Assembly: GCF_004795895.1 (NCBI RefSeq)
Contig: NZ_CP039250.1
Span: forward strand, 2,418,001-2,482,000
Source: Sphingopyxis sp. PAMC25046
GTDB lineage: Bacteria; Pseudomonadota; Alphaproteobacteria; Sphingomonadales; Sphingomonadaceae
Length of the DNA: 64,000 nucleotides
Direction: 5' to 3'
Shown here: positions 9,315 through 18,379 of the stretch, piece after piece
Layout: each line of letters opens with the position of its first letter
How positions within the stretch are numbered: position 1 is the first letter of the stretch
Position numbers and translations under genes: made by a program
The notes under the pieces: model-generated
What the model was told of the DNA's origin: nothing
Databases searched by the model: none
The model's input: the letters and a program-made list of their open reading frames with translations, nothing else

Positions 9315-9384
9315 TCGCATATTCCTCGCTGTTTTCGCATATAAAAAAATCCCGGCAAAGCGACCGAATCGCTGGTCTTTGCCG
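9315..9384 (+). promoter_or_regulatory. gyrA upstream region: repeated TCGCATAT and leader hairpin
   Basis: TCGCATAT occurs at 9315-9322 and again at 9335-9342, exactly 20 bases (two helical turns) apart. TATAAA at 9340-9345 is a possible -10 element. Just downstream, CGGCAAAG (9353-9360) pairs with CTTTGCCG (9377-9384), with three further inner pairs, giving a leader hairpin about 55 bases before the gyrA start. This could be the promoter and leader of gyrA. The assignment is inferred from position only. Confidence 0.4.
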
Positions 9385-9438
9385 CCCCCATCGGCTAGAC
9401 CAAATCCATCTCCCGAAAGAGCAGAAAAAGGCCGGGTC

Positions 9439-12180
9439 TTGACCGAAGAAAATACGCCTATGCAGCCGTCCGACGACGGCGTTTCGCCGATCAATATCGT
9501 CGACGAAATGAAAACATCCTACCTCGATTACGCGATGAGCGTGATCGTCAGCCGCGCGCTCCCCGACGTGCGCGATGGCCTGAAGCCGGTGCACCGCCGC
9601 ATCCTCTACGCGGCGCAGGAAGGCGGCTTCGTTCCGGGCCGCCCGTACAAGAAATCGGCGAAGATCGTCGGCGACGTGATGGGTAACTATCACCCCCACG
9701 GCGACAGCGCGATCTACGACGCGCTCGCGCGTATGACGCAGGACTGGTCGCTGCGCGTGCCGCTGATCGACGGTCAGGGCAATTTCGGCTCGATGGACCC
9801 CGATCCGCCGGCATCGATGCGGTACACCGAAGCGCGCCTCGCCAAGACCGCGATGGTGCTGCTCAACGATCTCGACAAGGACACGGTCGACTTCCAGCCC
9901 AATTATGACGCGAGCCGCGACGAACCGACGGTGCTCCCGGCGCGCTTCCCGAACCTGCTCGTCAACGGTGCTGGCGGCATCGCGGTCGGCATGGCGACCA
10001 ATATCCCGCCGCACAACCTCGGCGAAGTGATCGACGCGACGCTCGCCATGATCGACCGCCAGCTCGAAGGCGGGCCGCCGGTCACGCTCGAGGAACTGAT
10101 GGCGATCGTCCCCGGTCCCGACTTCCCGACCGGCGCGATGATGCTCGGCCAGGGCGGCGCGCGGAGCGCCTATGCGACGGGCCGCGGCTCGATCATGATG
10201 CGCGCGACGCACATCATCGAGGAAGGCAGGAACGACCGCCAATCGATTGTTCTGACGTCGATTCCTTTTCAGGTCGGTAAGTCGGGCCTCGTCGAGAAGA
10301 TCGCCGAGGCGGCGCGCGACAAGCGGATCGAGGGCGTCGCCGACATCCGCGACGAATCGAACCGCGAGGGCGTGCGCGTCGTCATCGAACTGAAGCGCGA
10401 CGCGACCGCCGAGGTCGTGCTCAACCAGCTCTGGCGCCACACCCCCGCGCAGTCGAGCTTCCCCGCGAACATGCTCGCGATCCGCGGGGGCCGCCCCGAG
10501 ATGCTTGGGCTGCAGGACATCCTGACCGCCTTCATCGCCTTCCGCGAAGAGGTCATAACGCGCCGCTGCAAATTCGAACTCGCGAAGGCGCGCGACCGTG
10601 CGCACATCTTGCTCGGCCTCGTCGTCGCGGTGTCGAACCTCGACGAGGTCGTCCGCATCATCCGCGGTTCGCCCTCACCCGCTGCAGCCCGCGAAGCCCT
10701 GCTCGCGCGCGAATGGCCGATCGGCGAGATCGCCCCCTACATCCGCCTCGTCGAAGCGATCGAGGGCGAGATGGAGGAAAGCGCCACCTATCGCCTGTCC
10801 GAAGTGCAGGTGAAGGCGATCCTCGATCTTCGCCTCCACCGCCTCACCGCGCTCGGCCGCGACGAAATTGGCAAGGAACTCGGGGAGTTGGCGACCGAAA
10901 TTGAGGAACTGCTTTCGATCCTCGCCGACCGCGTCAAACTCTATGGCGTGATGCGCGAAGAACTCGTTGCGGTGCGCGACGAATTCGCGACGCCGCGCAA
11001 GACGCTCGTCGCACCCGCCGCCGACGGCATCGACGACGAGGATCTGATCGAGCGCGAGGAGATGGTCGTCACCGTCACCCTCGACGGCTATATCAAGCGC
11101 ACCCCGCTCGACACGTTCCGGGCTCAAAGGCGCGGCGGCAAGGGCCGCGCGGGCATGGCAACCAAGGACGAGGACGTCGTCACCGAACTGTTCGTCACCT
11201 CGACGCACACGCCCGTCCTCTTCTTCTCGACCGCGGGCAAGGTCTATCGCATGAAGGTTTGGCGCCTGCCCGAGGGCGGACCCGCGACGCGCGGCCGCCC
11301 GATGGTCAACCTGCTGCCGCTCGCGCAGGGCGAAACCATCTCGACCGTCCTCCCGCTTCCCGAGGACGAGGCCGAATGGGGCAAGCTCCACGTCATGTTC
11401 GCAACCGCGAAGGGCAGCGTGCGTCGTAACAGCATGGACGCTTTCACCAACGTGCCCTCGAACGGCAAGATCGCGATGAAGTTTGAGGGCGACGACGAAG
11501 ACGACCGCCTGATCGGCGTCGCGCTGCTCGACGAAAGCGACGATGTGCTGCTCGCGACGCGCCAGGGCAAGGCGATCCGCTTCGCTGGCGACGACGTCCG
11601 CGAATTCCAGAGCCGCAATTCGACCGGCGTGCGGGGCATGCGCCTTGCCGATGGCGACGCGGTGATCTCGCTTTCGATCCTCCACCGCGTCGGCACCAGC
11701 AGCGAGGAACGCGAAGCCTATCTCCGCGCCGCGCCGTGGAAGGATAACGAGAACGAACCGACGCTACCCGGCGACCGCATGGCCGAACTCGCGGGCCGCG
11801 AACAGTTCATCCTCACCGTCTGCGCCAACGGTTATGGCAAGATCTCGTCGGCCTATGAATATCGCCGCACCGGCCGCGGCGGTCAGGGTATCACCAACAT
11901 CGACAATATCGGCCGCAACGGCCCCGTCGTCGCGAGCTTCCCCGCCACCAAGGTCCATCAGCTCATGCTCGTCACCGACCAGGCGAAGCTCATCCGAATG
12001 GGGCTCGATTCGATGCGCGTCATCGGTCGCGGCAGCGCCGGCGTGCGCCTGTTCGACGTCGCCAAGGACGAACATGTCGTCTCGGCGGCGCTGATCGAGG
12101 AAAGCGACGAGGAAGACGTCGAAGGCGAGGCGGGCGTAGTGCCCGAATCCGAAGCCCCGACCGAGGCAGCGCCCGAATGA
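9439..12180 (+). CDS. gyrA: DNA gyrase subunit A
   Basis: Breakage-reunion subunit of gyrase (A2B2), which introduces negative supercoils. The 913-residue protein has the winged-helix/tower core with catalytic Tyr129 in [12 protein letters not shown], and a C-terminal beta-pinwheel with the GyrA box QRRGGKG. The quinolone-resistance region reads [10 protein letters not shown] with Ser90 and Asp94, the sensitive (wild-type) state at both positions. The pinwheel carries extra residues common in alphaproteobacterial GyrA. The TTG at 9439 is preferred because AAGG lies 7 bases upstream; an ATG at 9460 is the alternative. The tail is acidic. Confidence 0.97.
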   Translation: MTEENTPMQPSDDGVSPINIVDEMKTSYLDYAMSVIVSRALPDVRDGLKPVHRRILYAAQEGGFVPGRPYKKSAKIVGDVMGNYHPHGDSAIYDALARMTQDWSLRVPLIDGQGNFGSMDPDPPASMRYTEARLAKTAMVLLNDLDKDTVDFQPNYDASRDEPTVLPARFPNLLVNGAGGIAVGMATNIPPHNLGEVIDATLAMIDRQLEGGPPVTLEELMAIVPGPDFPTGAMMLGQGGARSAYATGRGSIMMRATHIIEEGRNDRQSIVLTSIPFQVGKSGLVEKIAEAARDKRIEGVADIRDESNREGVRVVIELKRDATAEVVLNQLWRHTPAQSSFPANMLAIRGGRPEMLGLQDILTAFIAFREEVITRRCKFELAKARDRAHILLGLVVAVSNLDEVVRIIRGSPSPAAAREALLAREWPIGEIAPYIRLVEAIEGEMEESATYRLSEVQVKAILDLRLHRLTALGRDEIGKELGELATEIEELLSILADRVKLYGVMREELVAVRDEFATPRKTLVAPAADGIDDEDLIEREEMVVTVTLDGYIKRTPLDTFRAQRRGGKGRAGMATKDEDVVTELFVTSTHTPVLFFSTAGKVYRMKVWRLPEGGPATRGRPMVNLLPLAQGETISTVLPLPEDEAEWGKLHVMFATAKGSVRRNSMDAFTNVPSNGKIAMKFEGDDEDDRLIGVALLDESDDVLLATRQGKAIRFAGDDVREFQSRNSTGVRGMRLADGDAVISLSILHRVGTSSEEREAYLRAAPWKDNENEPTLPGDRMAELAGREQFILTVCANGYGKISSAYEYRRTGRGGQGITNIDNIGRNGPVVASFPATKVHQLMLVTDQAKLIRMGLDSMRVIGRGSAGVRLFDVAKDEHVVSAALIEESDEEDVEGEAGVVPESEAPTEAAPE

Positions 12181-12485
12181 CCGCATCGACGGCCTTCAAG
12201 GTGCTGACTCAGCAGCAATGGGCCGATTTCGAGCGCGAGCGCGTGTTCCGCGGCGCGCCGGTGGATATCGCCGATGGCTATATCCACCTGTCGACCGCCG
12301 AGCAGCTCGAGGCGACGATCGTCAAATATTTCGCGGGCGAAACCGGGCTGATGATCGCCGAGGTCGACCTTTTCCTCCTCGGCGATGCCATCCGCTGGGA
12401 ACCCGCGCGCGGCGGCGAGCTCTTTCCGCATATCTATGCCGAGCTGCCGATCCATGCGGTGGTGAGCCTCCAGAAGCGCGACTGA
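12177..12485 (+). CDS. DUF952 family protein
   Basis: A 102-residue cytoplasmic protein of the DUF952 family, whose biochemical role is unknown. Hallmarks visible here are the N-terminal FKVLTQQQWADFE segment, then DGYIHLSTAEQL and a C-terminal FPHIYAELPIHAV. The ATG overlaps the gyrA stop by four bases (ATGA), so it should be translated from the gyrA message. The next gene is convergent. Family assignment is fairly secure; function is not. Confidence 0.88.
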   Translation: MTASTAFKVLTQQQWADFERERVFRGAPVDIADGYIHLSTAEQLEATIVKYFAGETGLMIAEVDLFLLGDAIRWEPARGGELFPHIYAELPIHAVVSLQKRD

Positions 12486-12515
12486 AATCGGCCGGATGCG
12501 TCCGCGACCGCTATG

Positions 12516-13868
12516 TCATGAATGCGACGGACGCCAGCGGTTGGAAGGCGTCAAAGCAGTCGCGGCATCCCGTGCCAGGCGTTCGGCCATCGCAATTGCG
12601 TTGGCGGCGGCGGCTGCCGAAGATACGTAGTCGAACGCTCCTTGCCTGCCGCAAAGAAGGATGCCCCAATCGGAAATCGCCTGCTTGTCGCGTTCGAGAT
12701 CGGCCACAGCGTCCGTCCGATAGATGGGATAGGCATGGGGTGTCAGATGATGGCCCAAAAGCTCGATATCGCCGTCAACAAGCAAGCCGAGCGAGTGTGC
12801 ACTGGCCATAAAATCCCTGTGCGCGGCCTGAATGTCCACCGGACCGCTATGCGGAGCGAGCGGAATCTCGACGGAAATCCGGTGCAATTCGTGCGAACGG
12901 CCGTAAGGACCGGAAAAATCGATCATGCGTTTCCACCGTCCGCTATTCGAAAAGTTGCTCATGACCTCAGCATCGAAACCTGGATCGCCTTCAAAACTAT
13001 AGAAAAGCGTAAGCAGACTGACGGTTTCAAATCGCTGATGAATTGGTATGTCGATCAGTCGGGCCGTCACGGGAACCGGGATTGTGGAGACGACGGCATC
13101 GAATCGTTCGGTCTTGCGATCGGTCGATACGAGAAAGCCGCGCTCGTCCTTTTCGATACCCTGAACATTGGCTTCCGTTCGCACGTCGACACCTTCGGCC
13201 GTCAGCGCGCACTCGATCACGGCGTACATATGCTGAAAACCAGCCCGCGGACGCGCGAGCGCGACTGCGTGTTTTCGCGGTTTCCAAGCATCTCGCAAGC
13301 TCGTTGCAAACCGGTTCCGAAACCCTGCCAAGTCGACCAGCTTCGCCATTCGCTTGGTTGCGAAGAGCGGGTCGATCTCATGATCGTGCAGCGAATACAG
13401 ACGTTCGATATAATTTTTGAGCCCCCCGCCCATGTAAATTACATCGCCGACATAATAGCGGCAGATTGCGGGTAATGTATCGCGAGTCCGGTTCGCCCAC
13501 TTGTTCCACAGGATGCTCGCCCCGGCGCGGAGCATGGTCAGACTTCCATGATTCTTTCGATATCCACTTATGCTGAGGGGATATCGATCCTGCTTTCCCC
13601 CTTCCGTCACGGTCCGGACGCGCAGGTCGAACTCGACGAAATGATCGATCAGCCCGGGAAATATCCTGAACACCGGATGATCCGGGCTGAAGAAGAATGC
13701 CCCGATATCATAAGGAAACCCGTCCACCTCAGGGCTTTTGTGCAAGCCGCCGAGGATATCGGCGCGCTCAAAAAGCGTTATTTCTCCGGCATTCAGGCGT
13801 TTGGCATGCAGGGACAGAACGCTGCCGGTCATGCCGCCACCGAGAACCGCCACGCGCCTGCGTTTCAT
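12516..13868 (-). CDS. FAD-dependent amine-oxidase/protoporphyrinogen-oxidase-like protein
   Basis: A 450-residue flavoprotein starting MKRRRVAVLGGGMTGSV, the dinucleotide-binding GxGxxG at the N-terminus, with a FERADILGG segment closing the first Rossmann unit. The overall look is that of NAD(P)-binding amine oxidases, phytoene desaturases and UDP-galactopyranose-mutase-like proteins seen in surface-polysaccharide loci; the substrate is unknown. A GTG at 13937 would extend it by 23 residues but overlaps the peroxiredoxin gene, so the ATG is preferred. The coding sequence is visibly less GC-rich than its neighbours, which suggests later acquisition. Confidence 0.72.
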   Translation of the reverse strand: MKRRRVAVLGGGMTGSVLSLHAKRLNAGEITLFERADILGGLHKSPEVDGFPYDIGAFFFSPDHPVFRIFPGLIDHFVEFDLRVRTVTEGGKQDRYPLSISGYRKNHGSLTMLRAGASILWNKWANRTRDTLPAICRYYVGDVIYMGGGLKNYIERLYSLHDHEIDPLFATKRMAKLVDLAGFRNRFATSLRDAWKPRKHAVALARPRAGFQHMYAVIECALTAEGVDVRTEANVQGIEKDERGFLVSTDRKTERFDAVVSTIPVPVTARLIDIPIHQRFETVSLLTLFYSFEGDPGFDAEVMSNFSNSGRWKRMIDFSGPYGRSHELHRISVEIPLAPHSGPVDIQAAHRDFMASAHSLGLLVDGDIELLGHHLTPHAYPIYRTDAVADLERDKQAISDWGILLCGRQGAFDYVSSAAAAANAIAMAERLARDAATALTPSNRWRPSHS

Positions 13869-13915
13869 TGCGGGCCGCTCTGCGCCTTCCACCAAATTAT
13901 TCTCAAACCTGAAAG

Positions 13916-14476
13916 TCAGCGTTTCCGGGCTTTCCACGCACGCACCGCCGCCATCGTCTTTTCGACATGCGCCTGCGGCTTGCTGTCGGTGTAGCTCAGC
14001 AGGATCGTCCCGTTCGGCGCGATGACATAGGATGTTCGGTTCGACAGCATCGTCCCGTCCGGGCGCCGCATGGTCGAATCATATTTCGCGGCGACCTTCG
14101 CGCCCGGATCAGCGGCGACCGCAAATTTGTCGCGGCATTCGGACTTCGAAAACTCCGCGACGCGTTCGATATTGCCCGCGGTGACGCCGACGACGCGCGC
14201 GCCCAGCTTGTTGAAGTCGTCGCTCGCTTCGGCGAACAGATGCGCCTCGATCGTGCAGCCGGGAGTGAAGGCTGCGGGGAAGAAATAGAGCACCACCGGA
14301 CCCTTCTTCAGCGCCTCCTTCAGCGACAGGTTGAACGGCTTGCCGCCCCGCGCCGCGTTCAGCGTGAAATCGGGCGCTGTCGCCCCTTGCTGAAGCGCCG
14401 CGATGCCCTGCGGCGCGATGGCCGCCAGCGACAGGCCGAGGCCAGCCGCCATCGCGAATTTTGCGAGAAATTTCAT
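13916..14476 (-). CDS. Exported peroxiredoxin (AhpC/TSA, BCP/PrxQ-like)
   Basis: Thiol peroxidase that reduces hydrogen peroxide and organic peroxides. The 186-residue protein starts with an N-terminal signal peptide (about residues 1-26, MKFLAKFAMAAGLGLSLAAI), so it acts in the periplasm. The mature domain has PAAFTPGCT with peroxidatic Cys74, and Cys114 (SKSECRDKF) is the likely resolving cysteine. Most BCP-type enzymes are cytoplasmic, so export is notable. It is followed on the same strand by the flavoprotein gene. Family assignment is secure. Confidence 0.92.
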   Translation of the reverse strand: MKFLAKFAMAAGLGLSLAAIAPQGIAALQQGATAPDFTLNAARGGKPFNLSLKEALKKGPVVLYFFPAAFTPGCTIEAHLFAEASDDFNKLGARVVGVTAGNIERVAEFSKSECRDKFAVAADPGAKVAAKYDSTMRRPDGTMLSNRTSYVIAPNGTILLSYTDSKPQAHVEKTMAAVRAWKARKR

Positions 14477-14627
14477 CAGCGGCCTCCACCATCACGACGC
14501 GAATATCTTCCGCCGGAAGCCACTCTACCACCTTATTCGCAGACCGCAATCGGCCGACCGGCTGACGCCGCGCCAGCGCGAGCCTTAGCTCGCGCGGCGC
14601 GAACGCCAGCCGGCGATCACCCGCCGA

Positions 14628-15014
14628 TCAGCAGCGGCGGCCGCCGCGATCGATTTCGCGGCCCAGCAGCGCGCCCGCGGCGCCGCCGATGATCGTGCCG
14701 GGAAGGCGGTCGCCATAACGGTCGACCTCGCGGCCGAGCAGGGCGCCCGCGGCGCCGCCGACGATCAGCCCCGTGGTCCCGCTGCCGCGCCGGCAATAGT
14801 AGCGGCGGTCGCGATAATGGTTACGCCGATAATCGCGTCGATAGTCACGCCGGTAATCACGACGATAGTCGCGGCGGTAATCACGATAATCACCGCGATC
14901 ACCGTAATAGCCATGGCGGTGATGGCGGTCGCGCGCCTCCGCCTCGGCTGGCAGTGCCGCGACGGTGCTAGCGCCGATCAAGGCCGCCAACGCCAGTTTC
15001 TTGAACAGGAACAT
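14628..15014 (-). CDS. Glycine-zipper exported protein with YRRD repeats
   Basis: The 128-residue product has a signal peptide (about residues 1-27, cleaved after the AEA region). A strongly basic central segment has YRRD repeated about five times in a row (around residues 45-65). The C-terminal part has two copies of a glycine-zipper motif, GGAAGALLGRE, spaced 30 residues apart, typical of glycine-zipper 2TM or outer-membrane-associated proteins. It is probably a cell-envelope protein; function is unknown. Confidence 0.8.
   Translation of the reverse strand: MFLFKKLALAALIGASTVAALPAEAEARDRHHRHGYYGDRGDYRDYRRDYRRDYRRDYRRDYRRNHYRDRRYYCRRGSGTTGLIVGGAAGALLGREVDRYGDRLPGTIIGGAAGALLGREIDRGGRRC
14806..14900 (-). 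repeat. 12-base tandem repeat inside the glycine-zipper gene
   Basis: An imperfect period-12 repeat encodes the YRRD units of the glycine-zipper protein. Its units vary at synonymous positions (CGT/CGC/CGG, TAC/TAT), so the tract is old and maintained as protein. Changes of whole units keep the frame, so length variation between strains is possible. Confidence 0.75.
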
Positions 15015-15179
15015 CTGTCTTCTCCGTCTTGCCCCCGCGGATCAGATTAGGGCGGCAAAGATGGCGCTCCGCTGAATTGCCGATGCGCCTGCGCGTTGCG
15101 CGCATCAGTTCGGCGATCTTTCGGGGCGGTTTGCCGCTGCCGATTGACCGCACGCCGCAATCGGCGCAGCATCCTTGCC

Positions 15180-16022
15180 ATGACGCTCACCATCACCCCC
15201 AGCGGCCAAGCGTGCGGCGCGCGCGTTACCGGCGTCGACCTCACGCAGCCGCTCGACGCCGAGACGATCGCCGACATCCGCGCTGCATGGCTTAATCATC
15301 ATGTCCTCGCCTTCCCCGGCCAGAAAATGAGCGAGGCGGATCTTGAGCGTTTTACCGGCTATTTCGGCGGCTTCGGCGACGATCCCTTCATTCGCCCGAT
15401 CCCCGGTCACGACCATATCATCGCGGTGAAGCGCACAGCCGACGAAAAAGCGCCGCTTTTCGCCGAAAACTGGCACAGCGACTGGAGCTTTCAGGCGCGC
15501 CCGCCCGCGGGCACCTGCCTTTTCGGTATCACCATCCCGCCCGTCGGCGGCAACACCGAATTTGCCAACCAGCACGCCGCACTCGACGCGATGCCCGCCG
15601 ATCTTCGCGCGCGGGTCGAAGGGTTGCAGGCGATCCACAGCGCCCGCGCGGGCTACGCGCCCCAGGGCATGTATGGCGCAAAGGACAAGGATCGCAGCAT
15701 GGATATCCGCTCGGGCGACGAGGCGCTCGAAACGCAGCTCCACCCCTTCGTCCGCGATCATCCCGAAACGGGCCGCAAGGGCCTCTTCGGCTGCGCGGGC
15801 TACATCATCGGCTTCGACGGGCTCGACGATACCGACGGCCTGCCCTTGCTCTACGAACTGATCCAGTGGCAGGGCCGCGAGGAATTTCGTTACACCCATG
15901 TCTGGGAGCCCGACATGCTGATCATGTGGGACAATCGCTCGGTCCTCCACCGCGCGACAGGCGGCTACGACGGCTACGACCGCCTGCTCCACCGCACGAC
16001 GATCGCGGCGTGGGACGGATAA
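15180..16022 (+). CDS. TauD/TfdA-family Fe(II)/2-oxoglutarate dioxygenase
   Basis: A 280-residue non-haem iron oxygenase that couples 2-oxoglutarate decarboxylation to substrate hydroxylation. The metal triad is visible as HSD in NWHSDWSF and His in SVLHRATG; the Arg in LLHRTTIAA is the likely 2-oxoglutarate ligand. The family includes taurine and 2,4-D dioxygenases, and the substrate here cannot be told. An in-frame extension of 28 codons upstream is less likely because MTLTITPSGQACGARVTGVDL is the normal N-terminus. It is not adjacent to ssu or tau transport genes. Confidence 0.9.
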   Translation: MTLTITPSGQACGARVTGVDLTQPLDAETIADIRAAWLNHHVLAFPGQKMSEADLERFTGYFGGFGDDPFIRPIPGHDHIIAVKRTADEKAPLFAENWHSDWSFQARPPAGTCLFGITIPPVGGNTEFANQHAALDAMPADLRARVEGLQAIHSARAGYAPQGMYGAKDKDRSMDIRSGDEALETQLHPFVRDHPETGRKGLFGCAGYIIGFDGLDDTDGLPLLYELIQWQGREEFRYTHVWEPDMLIMWDNRSVLHRATGGYDGYDRLLHRTTIAAWDG

Positions 16023-16074
16023 CGAAACCTCGCACCGACCCCGCGCGTTGCTCTTGAAAGAAGGAGCAAGAGAC

Positions 16075-16536
16075 ATGACCCTCCCCAATAACAGCCTCGT
16101 CCTCGTCGCCGATGGCTGCAAGGCGCTGTTCCTGCGCAATCAGGGCGACGAGCAGCGGATCGACCTGCGCACGGCCTCGCACCGGACACGCGACGATCGC
16201 AAGGACAGCGACATCAAGACCGACGCTGCGGGCCGGTCGAGCCGCCCCGCCGGTGCCGGCGGCTTTCAGGACACGATGGAGGAACCCGATTTTCACCAGC
16301 AGGAGGAAGACCGCTTCGCGCGCGACCTCGCCGAAAAGGTCAATGCGATGGCGCTAGCCGGCCAGTTCGACGCGCTCGTCGTCGTCGCGCCGGCGCGCAC
16401 GATGGGCGAGTTGCGCCCGTTATGGCATAAGGAAGTCGGCGCAAGGATCGTCGGCGAGCATGTCAAGGAAATGACCGACCGCCCGATCCCCGACATCGAA
16501 GCGCTGCTCGTCGGCGAAGCGGCGCCGCCCCGCTAG
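16075..16536 (+). CDS. Host-attachment-family protein (PF10116-like)
   Basis: A 153-residue soluble protein resembling the family named after Agrobacterium attachment proteins. The N-terminal half contains LVLVADGCKALFLRN, the middle is polar and acidic, and the C-terminal half has the conserved VVVAPARTMGELRPLW segment and HVKEMTDRPIPDIEALL. The biochemical role is not established, and the name is not evidence of a pathogenic lifestyle. A clean AAGGAG lies 9 bases before this ATG, which decides the start over the in-frame upstream codon at 16048. Confidence 0.85.
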   Translation: MTLPNNSLVLVADGCKALFLRNQGDEQRIDLRTASHRTRDDRKDSDIKTDAAGRSSRPAGAGGFQDTMEEPDFHQQEEDRFARDLAEKVNAMALAGQFDALVVVAPARTMGELRPLWHKEVGARIVGEHVKEMTDRPIPDIEALLVGEAAPPR

Positions 16537-16572
16537 GGGACGTCTCGCTATATCCGGCGCGGCAGTCCGATT

Positions 16573-17565
16573 CTAATCGGTGAGCCCGTTGGTTCCGATA
16601 AAGCTTCCGGCCACGGCAAAGTCCGCGTTGCTCATCGAGAGCAAGAGCCCGACTTCCCTTGCATCCGGGCCATAGCTATCGCCGATGAAACGACCGCTAA
16701 ACTCGCCATCGTCAGATCGGATGGTGCCTGCGAAACGGCTATACTCGTCGCGTCGCAACGCCCCGGTCAACTCGAACCGCCGACTGCCGAGCATCCAGAC
16801 TCCGGTTACCAAGCCGCTGCTATAATTGACTGAAACGCTAGGCGAATTCGCGACAAAATCGTCGACCCCTTGCGGAACTTCGGAAAGCTTCAACTTGCCC
16901 GAATAGAGCATGGCGCCGCTGGCAGGAACATCAATGGCATCGCTCCGCTGGCCTGCCAGGAAGAATTTGCTGCTTATGGCGCCGGCTTCACCTGGCTTGA
17001 ACGAGTTGATGATCTCGCTATGAAAATTTGCGCCCGCCACGAACTTGATAGCGGACGTATATCTTTCGACTTCTGCCTCAAGTCGCGTTGCGCCCAATGT
17101 ATTCCACCGCAGCAGGAAGCCGTCGCCGTCTTTCCGGACCAAGTGCCCGGCTCCGATCAGCGTCGAAATAAAGCCGCTGGTCCCATTATGCGTGTAATAG
17201 AACTCCGCATCTTTGATATCAGGGATGCGCGGTATATTTACATCCCATAGCAGGCTCGCGAGCGGCGTTTCGAATAACTGAGCGGTCGAATAGTCCAGTC
17301 GATATCCGGACGAAGTCGTCGTGTCGGGGATTTCTCTGAATTTTGCCTCAGCCATGGGCGATTGAAAGGATGGCGATTCCCGGGTGAAATCGAAGGGATC
17401 GATATAGGTGACGGGCACGGGTGTGGGCGTTGGTGTCGGGGTAGGGGTAGGAGTCGGCGTGGGCGTCACGACCACCGGCGGCGCATCGCCACCCGAGTCT
17501 TCGTTGCATCCAATAAGGAGCAACAAAGGCAAAACGGCAGCGCCGATCCCAAACCTCTTGTGCAA
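16573..17565 (-). CDS. Surface lipoprotein with transferrin-binding-protein-like barrel
   Basis: The 330-residue product has a lipoprotein signal (lipobox LLIGC, Cys20) and then a Pro-Thr dipeptide repeat linker (about residues 34-52). The C-terminal part contains FSGRFIGDSYGPDAREVG, which recalls the beta-barrel signature of TbpB-type lipoproteins (YGPxAxEvG); surface exposure is therefore likely. The start is TTG, supported by an AGGGAGA ribosome site 7 bases upstream. The coding sequence is visibly more A+T-rich than its surroundings, a sign of transfer. The ligand is unknown, and no TonB-dependent receptor is adjacent. Confidence 0.65.
   Translation of the reverse strand: MHKRFGIGAAVLPLLLLIGCNEDSGGDAPPVVVTPTPTPTPTPTPTPTPVPVTYIDPFDFTRESPSFQSPMAEAKFREIPDTTTSSGYRLDYSTAQLFETPLASLLWDVNIPRIPDIKDAEFYYTHNGTSGFISTLIGAGHLVRKDGDGFLLRWNTLGATRLEAEVERYTSAIKFVAGANFHSEIINSFKPGEAGAISSKFFLAGQRSDAIDVPASGAMLYSGKLKLSEVPQGVDDFVANSPSVSVNYSSGLVTGVWMLGSRRFELTGALRRDEYSRFAGTIRSDDGEFSGRFIGDSYGPDAREVGLLLSMSNADFAVAGSFIGTNGLTD
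17409..17466 (-). repeat. Hexameric repeat encoding the Thr-Pro linker
   Basis: About nine hexamer units (variants of ACxCCx on the coding strand) encode the Pro-Thr run just after the lipoprotein cysteine. A multiple-of-three period means length changes keep the frame. It is a flexible linker holding the barrel away from the membrane. Confidence 0.8.
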
Positions 17566-17638
17566 TTATATTCTCCCTACGACAGCAGTTCGGCTAACGG
17601 CACAGTAGTTATTGCAAATTTCAGACACAAGGCTCCCG

Positions 17639-18301
17639 CTACTTCTCTTCTACGGTGAGGCTCGCTATCACGCCCCATGCGATCAGCGCCTGCCCCGCAA
17701 AATAGAGCGGCCAGACGAACCACATGGTGACGTCCTTGCTCAACACCGCGCCCTCGCCCGCGAAGATGAACAGATCGCTCGCGAGGAAGAGCATCGCTCC
17801 GACCCCGGTGCGATAGCGCGGAAAACGGCTCGTCCAAGCGGCGGACGCCATCGCGGCGACGAACAGCGAATAGACGGCGGCGTGCCACCATCCGGGCGCG
17901 GGGCTCAGCATGCCCCAGACGATCACCAGCGTCGCGGGCATCGCCAGCCAGCCGAGCAGGCGCTGCGACGCCGTCGTCGCGGCTCGCCGGTTGGTCAGAT
18001 ACAGGGTGATCGCGATGATGTGCCCCACCACAAACGCGACCGCGCCCGTCTCGAGCCCCTTCGCATCGAGCAGCCAGTCGCCGAGCGCGCCGAAACCAAG
18101 CGCCGCCGCGATCAGCCCGCCGTTCCTTTCGCGCGCATTCGCCGCAGCCCACAGCGCCAAAAAAGCGACTCCGCTCGTCTTCCATGCCCAGATCGCGGGC
18201 CCGTCGAGCCGCTGCACCACCGCGATCATGAAACTGACGCCGCCGAACAGCGCCAGCCACCACAGCCACCGCGCCCGATCCCAACCCTGCTCGCCGTTCA
18301 T
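17639..18301 (-). CDS. YhhN-family membrane protein (lysoplasmalogenase-like)
   Basis: A 220-residue integral membrane protein with about eight hydrophobic helices, of the bacterial YhhN / animal TMEM86 family. Some animal members cleave lysoplasmalogen. Conserved acidic residues appear in LGDWLLDAKG and LASDLFIFAGEG, the likely active-site region. The bacterial substrate is not known here. It is divergent from trmFO, which starts 78 bases away. Confidence 0.85.
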   Translation of the reverse strand: MNGEQGWDRARWLWWLALFGGVSFMIAVVQRLDGPAIWAWKTSGVAFLALWAAANARERNGGLIAAALGFGALGDWLLDAKGLETGAVAFVVGHIIAITLYLTNRRAATTASQRLLGWLAMPATLVIVWGMLSPAPGWWHAAVYSLFVAAMASAAWTSRFPRYRTGVGAMLFLASDLFIFAGEGAVLSKDVTMWFVWPLYFAGQALIAWGVIASLTVEEK

Positions 18302-18379
18302 CCCGCACCCCTTTGCATCTTGCTTTCAATGGGCCTAGTGCGCGGCGGACGAACTGCAAGTCAACGTTTAGGGTAAATA

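Noticed and set aside
9700..9760. Quinolone-resistance changes in gyrA
   Set aside because: Ser90 and Asp94 are present as in sensitive strains.
14806..14900. CRISPR-like short repeats
   Set aside because: Period is 12 bases without unique spacers and it encodes the YRRD repeats of a protein.
17409..17466. Phase-variable repeat
   Set aside because: Hexamer period keeps the frame, so slippage would only change linker length.
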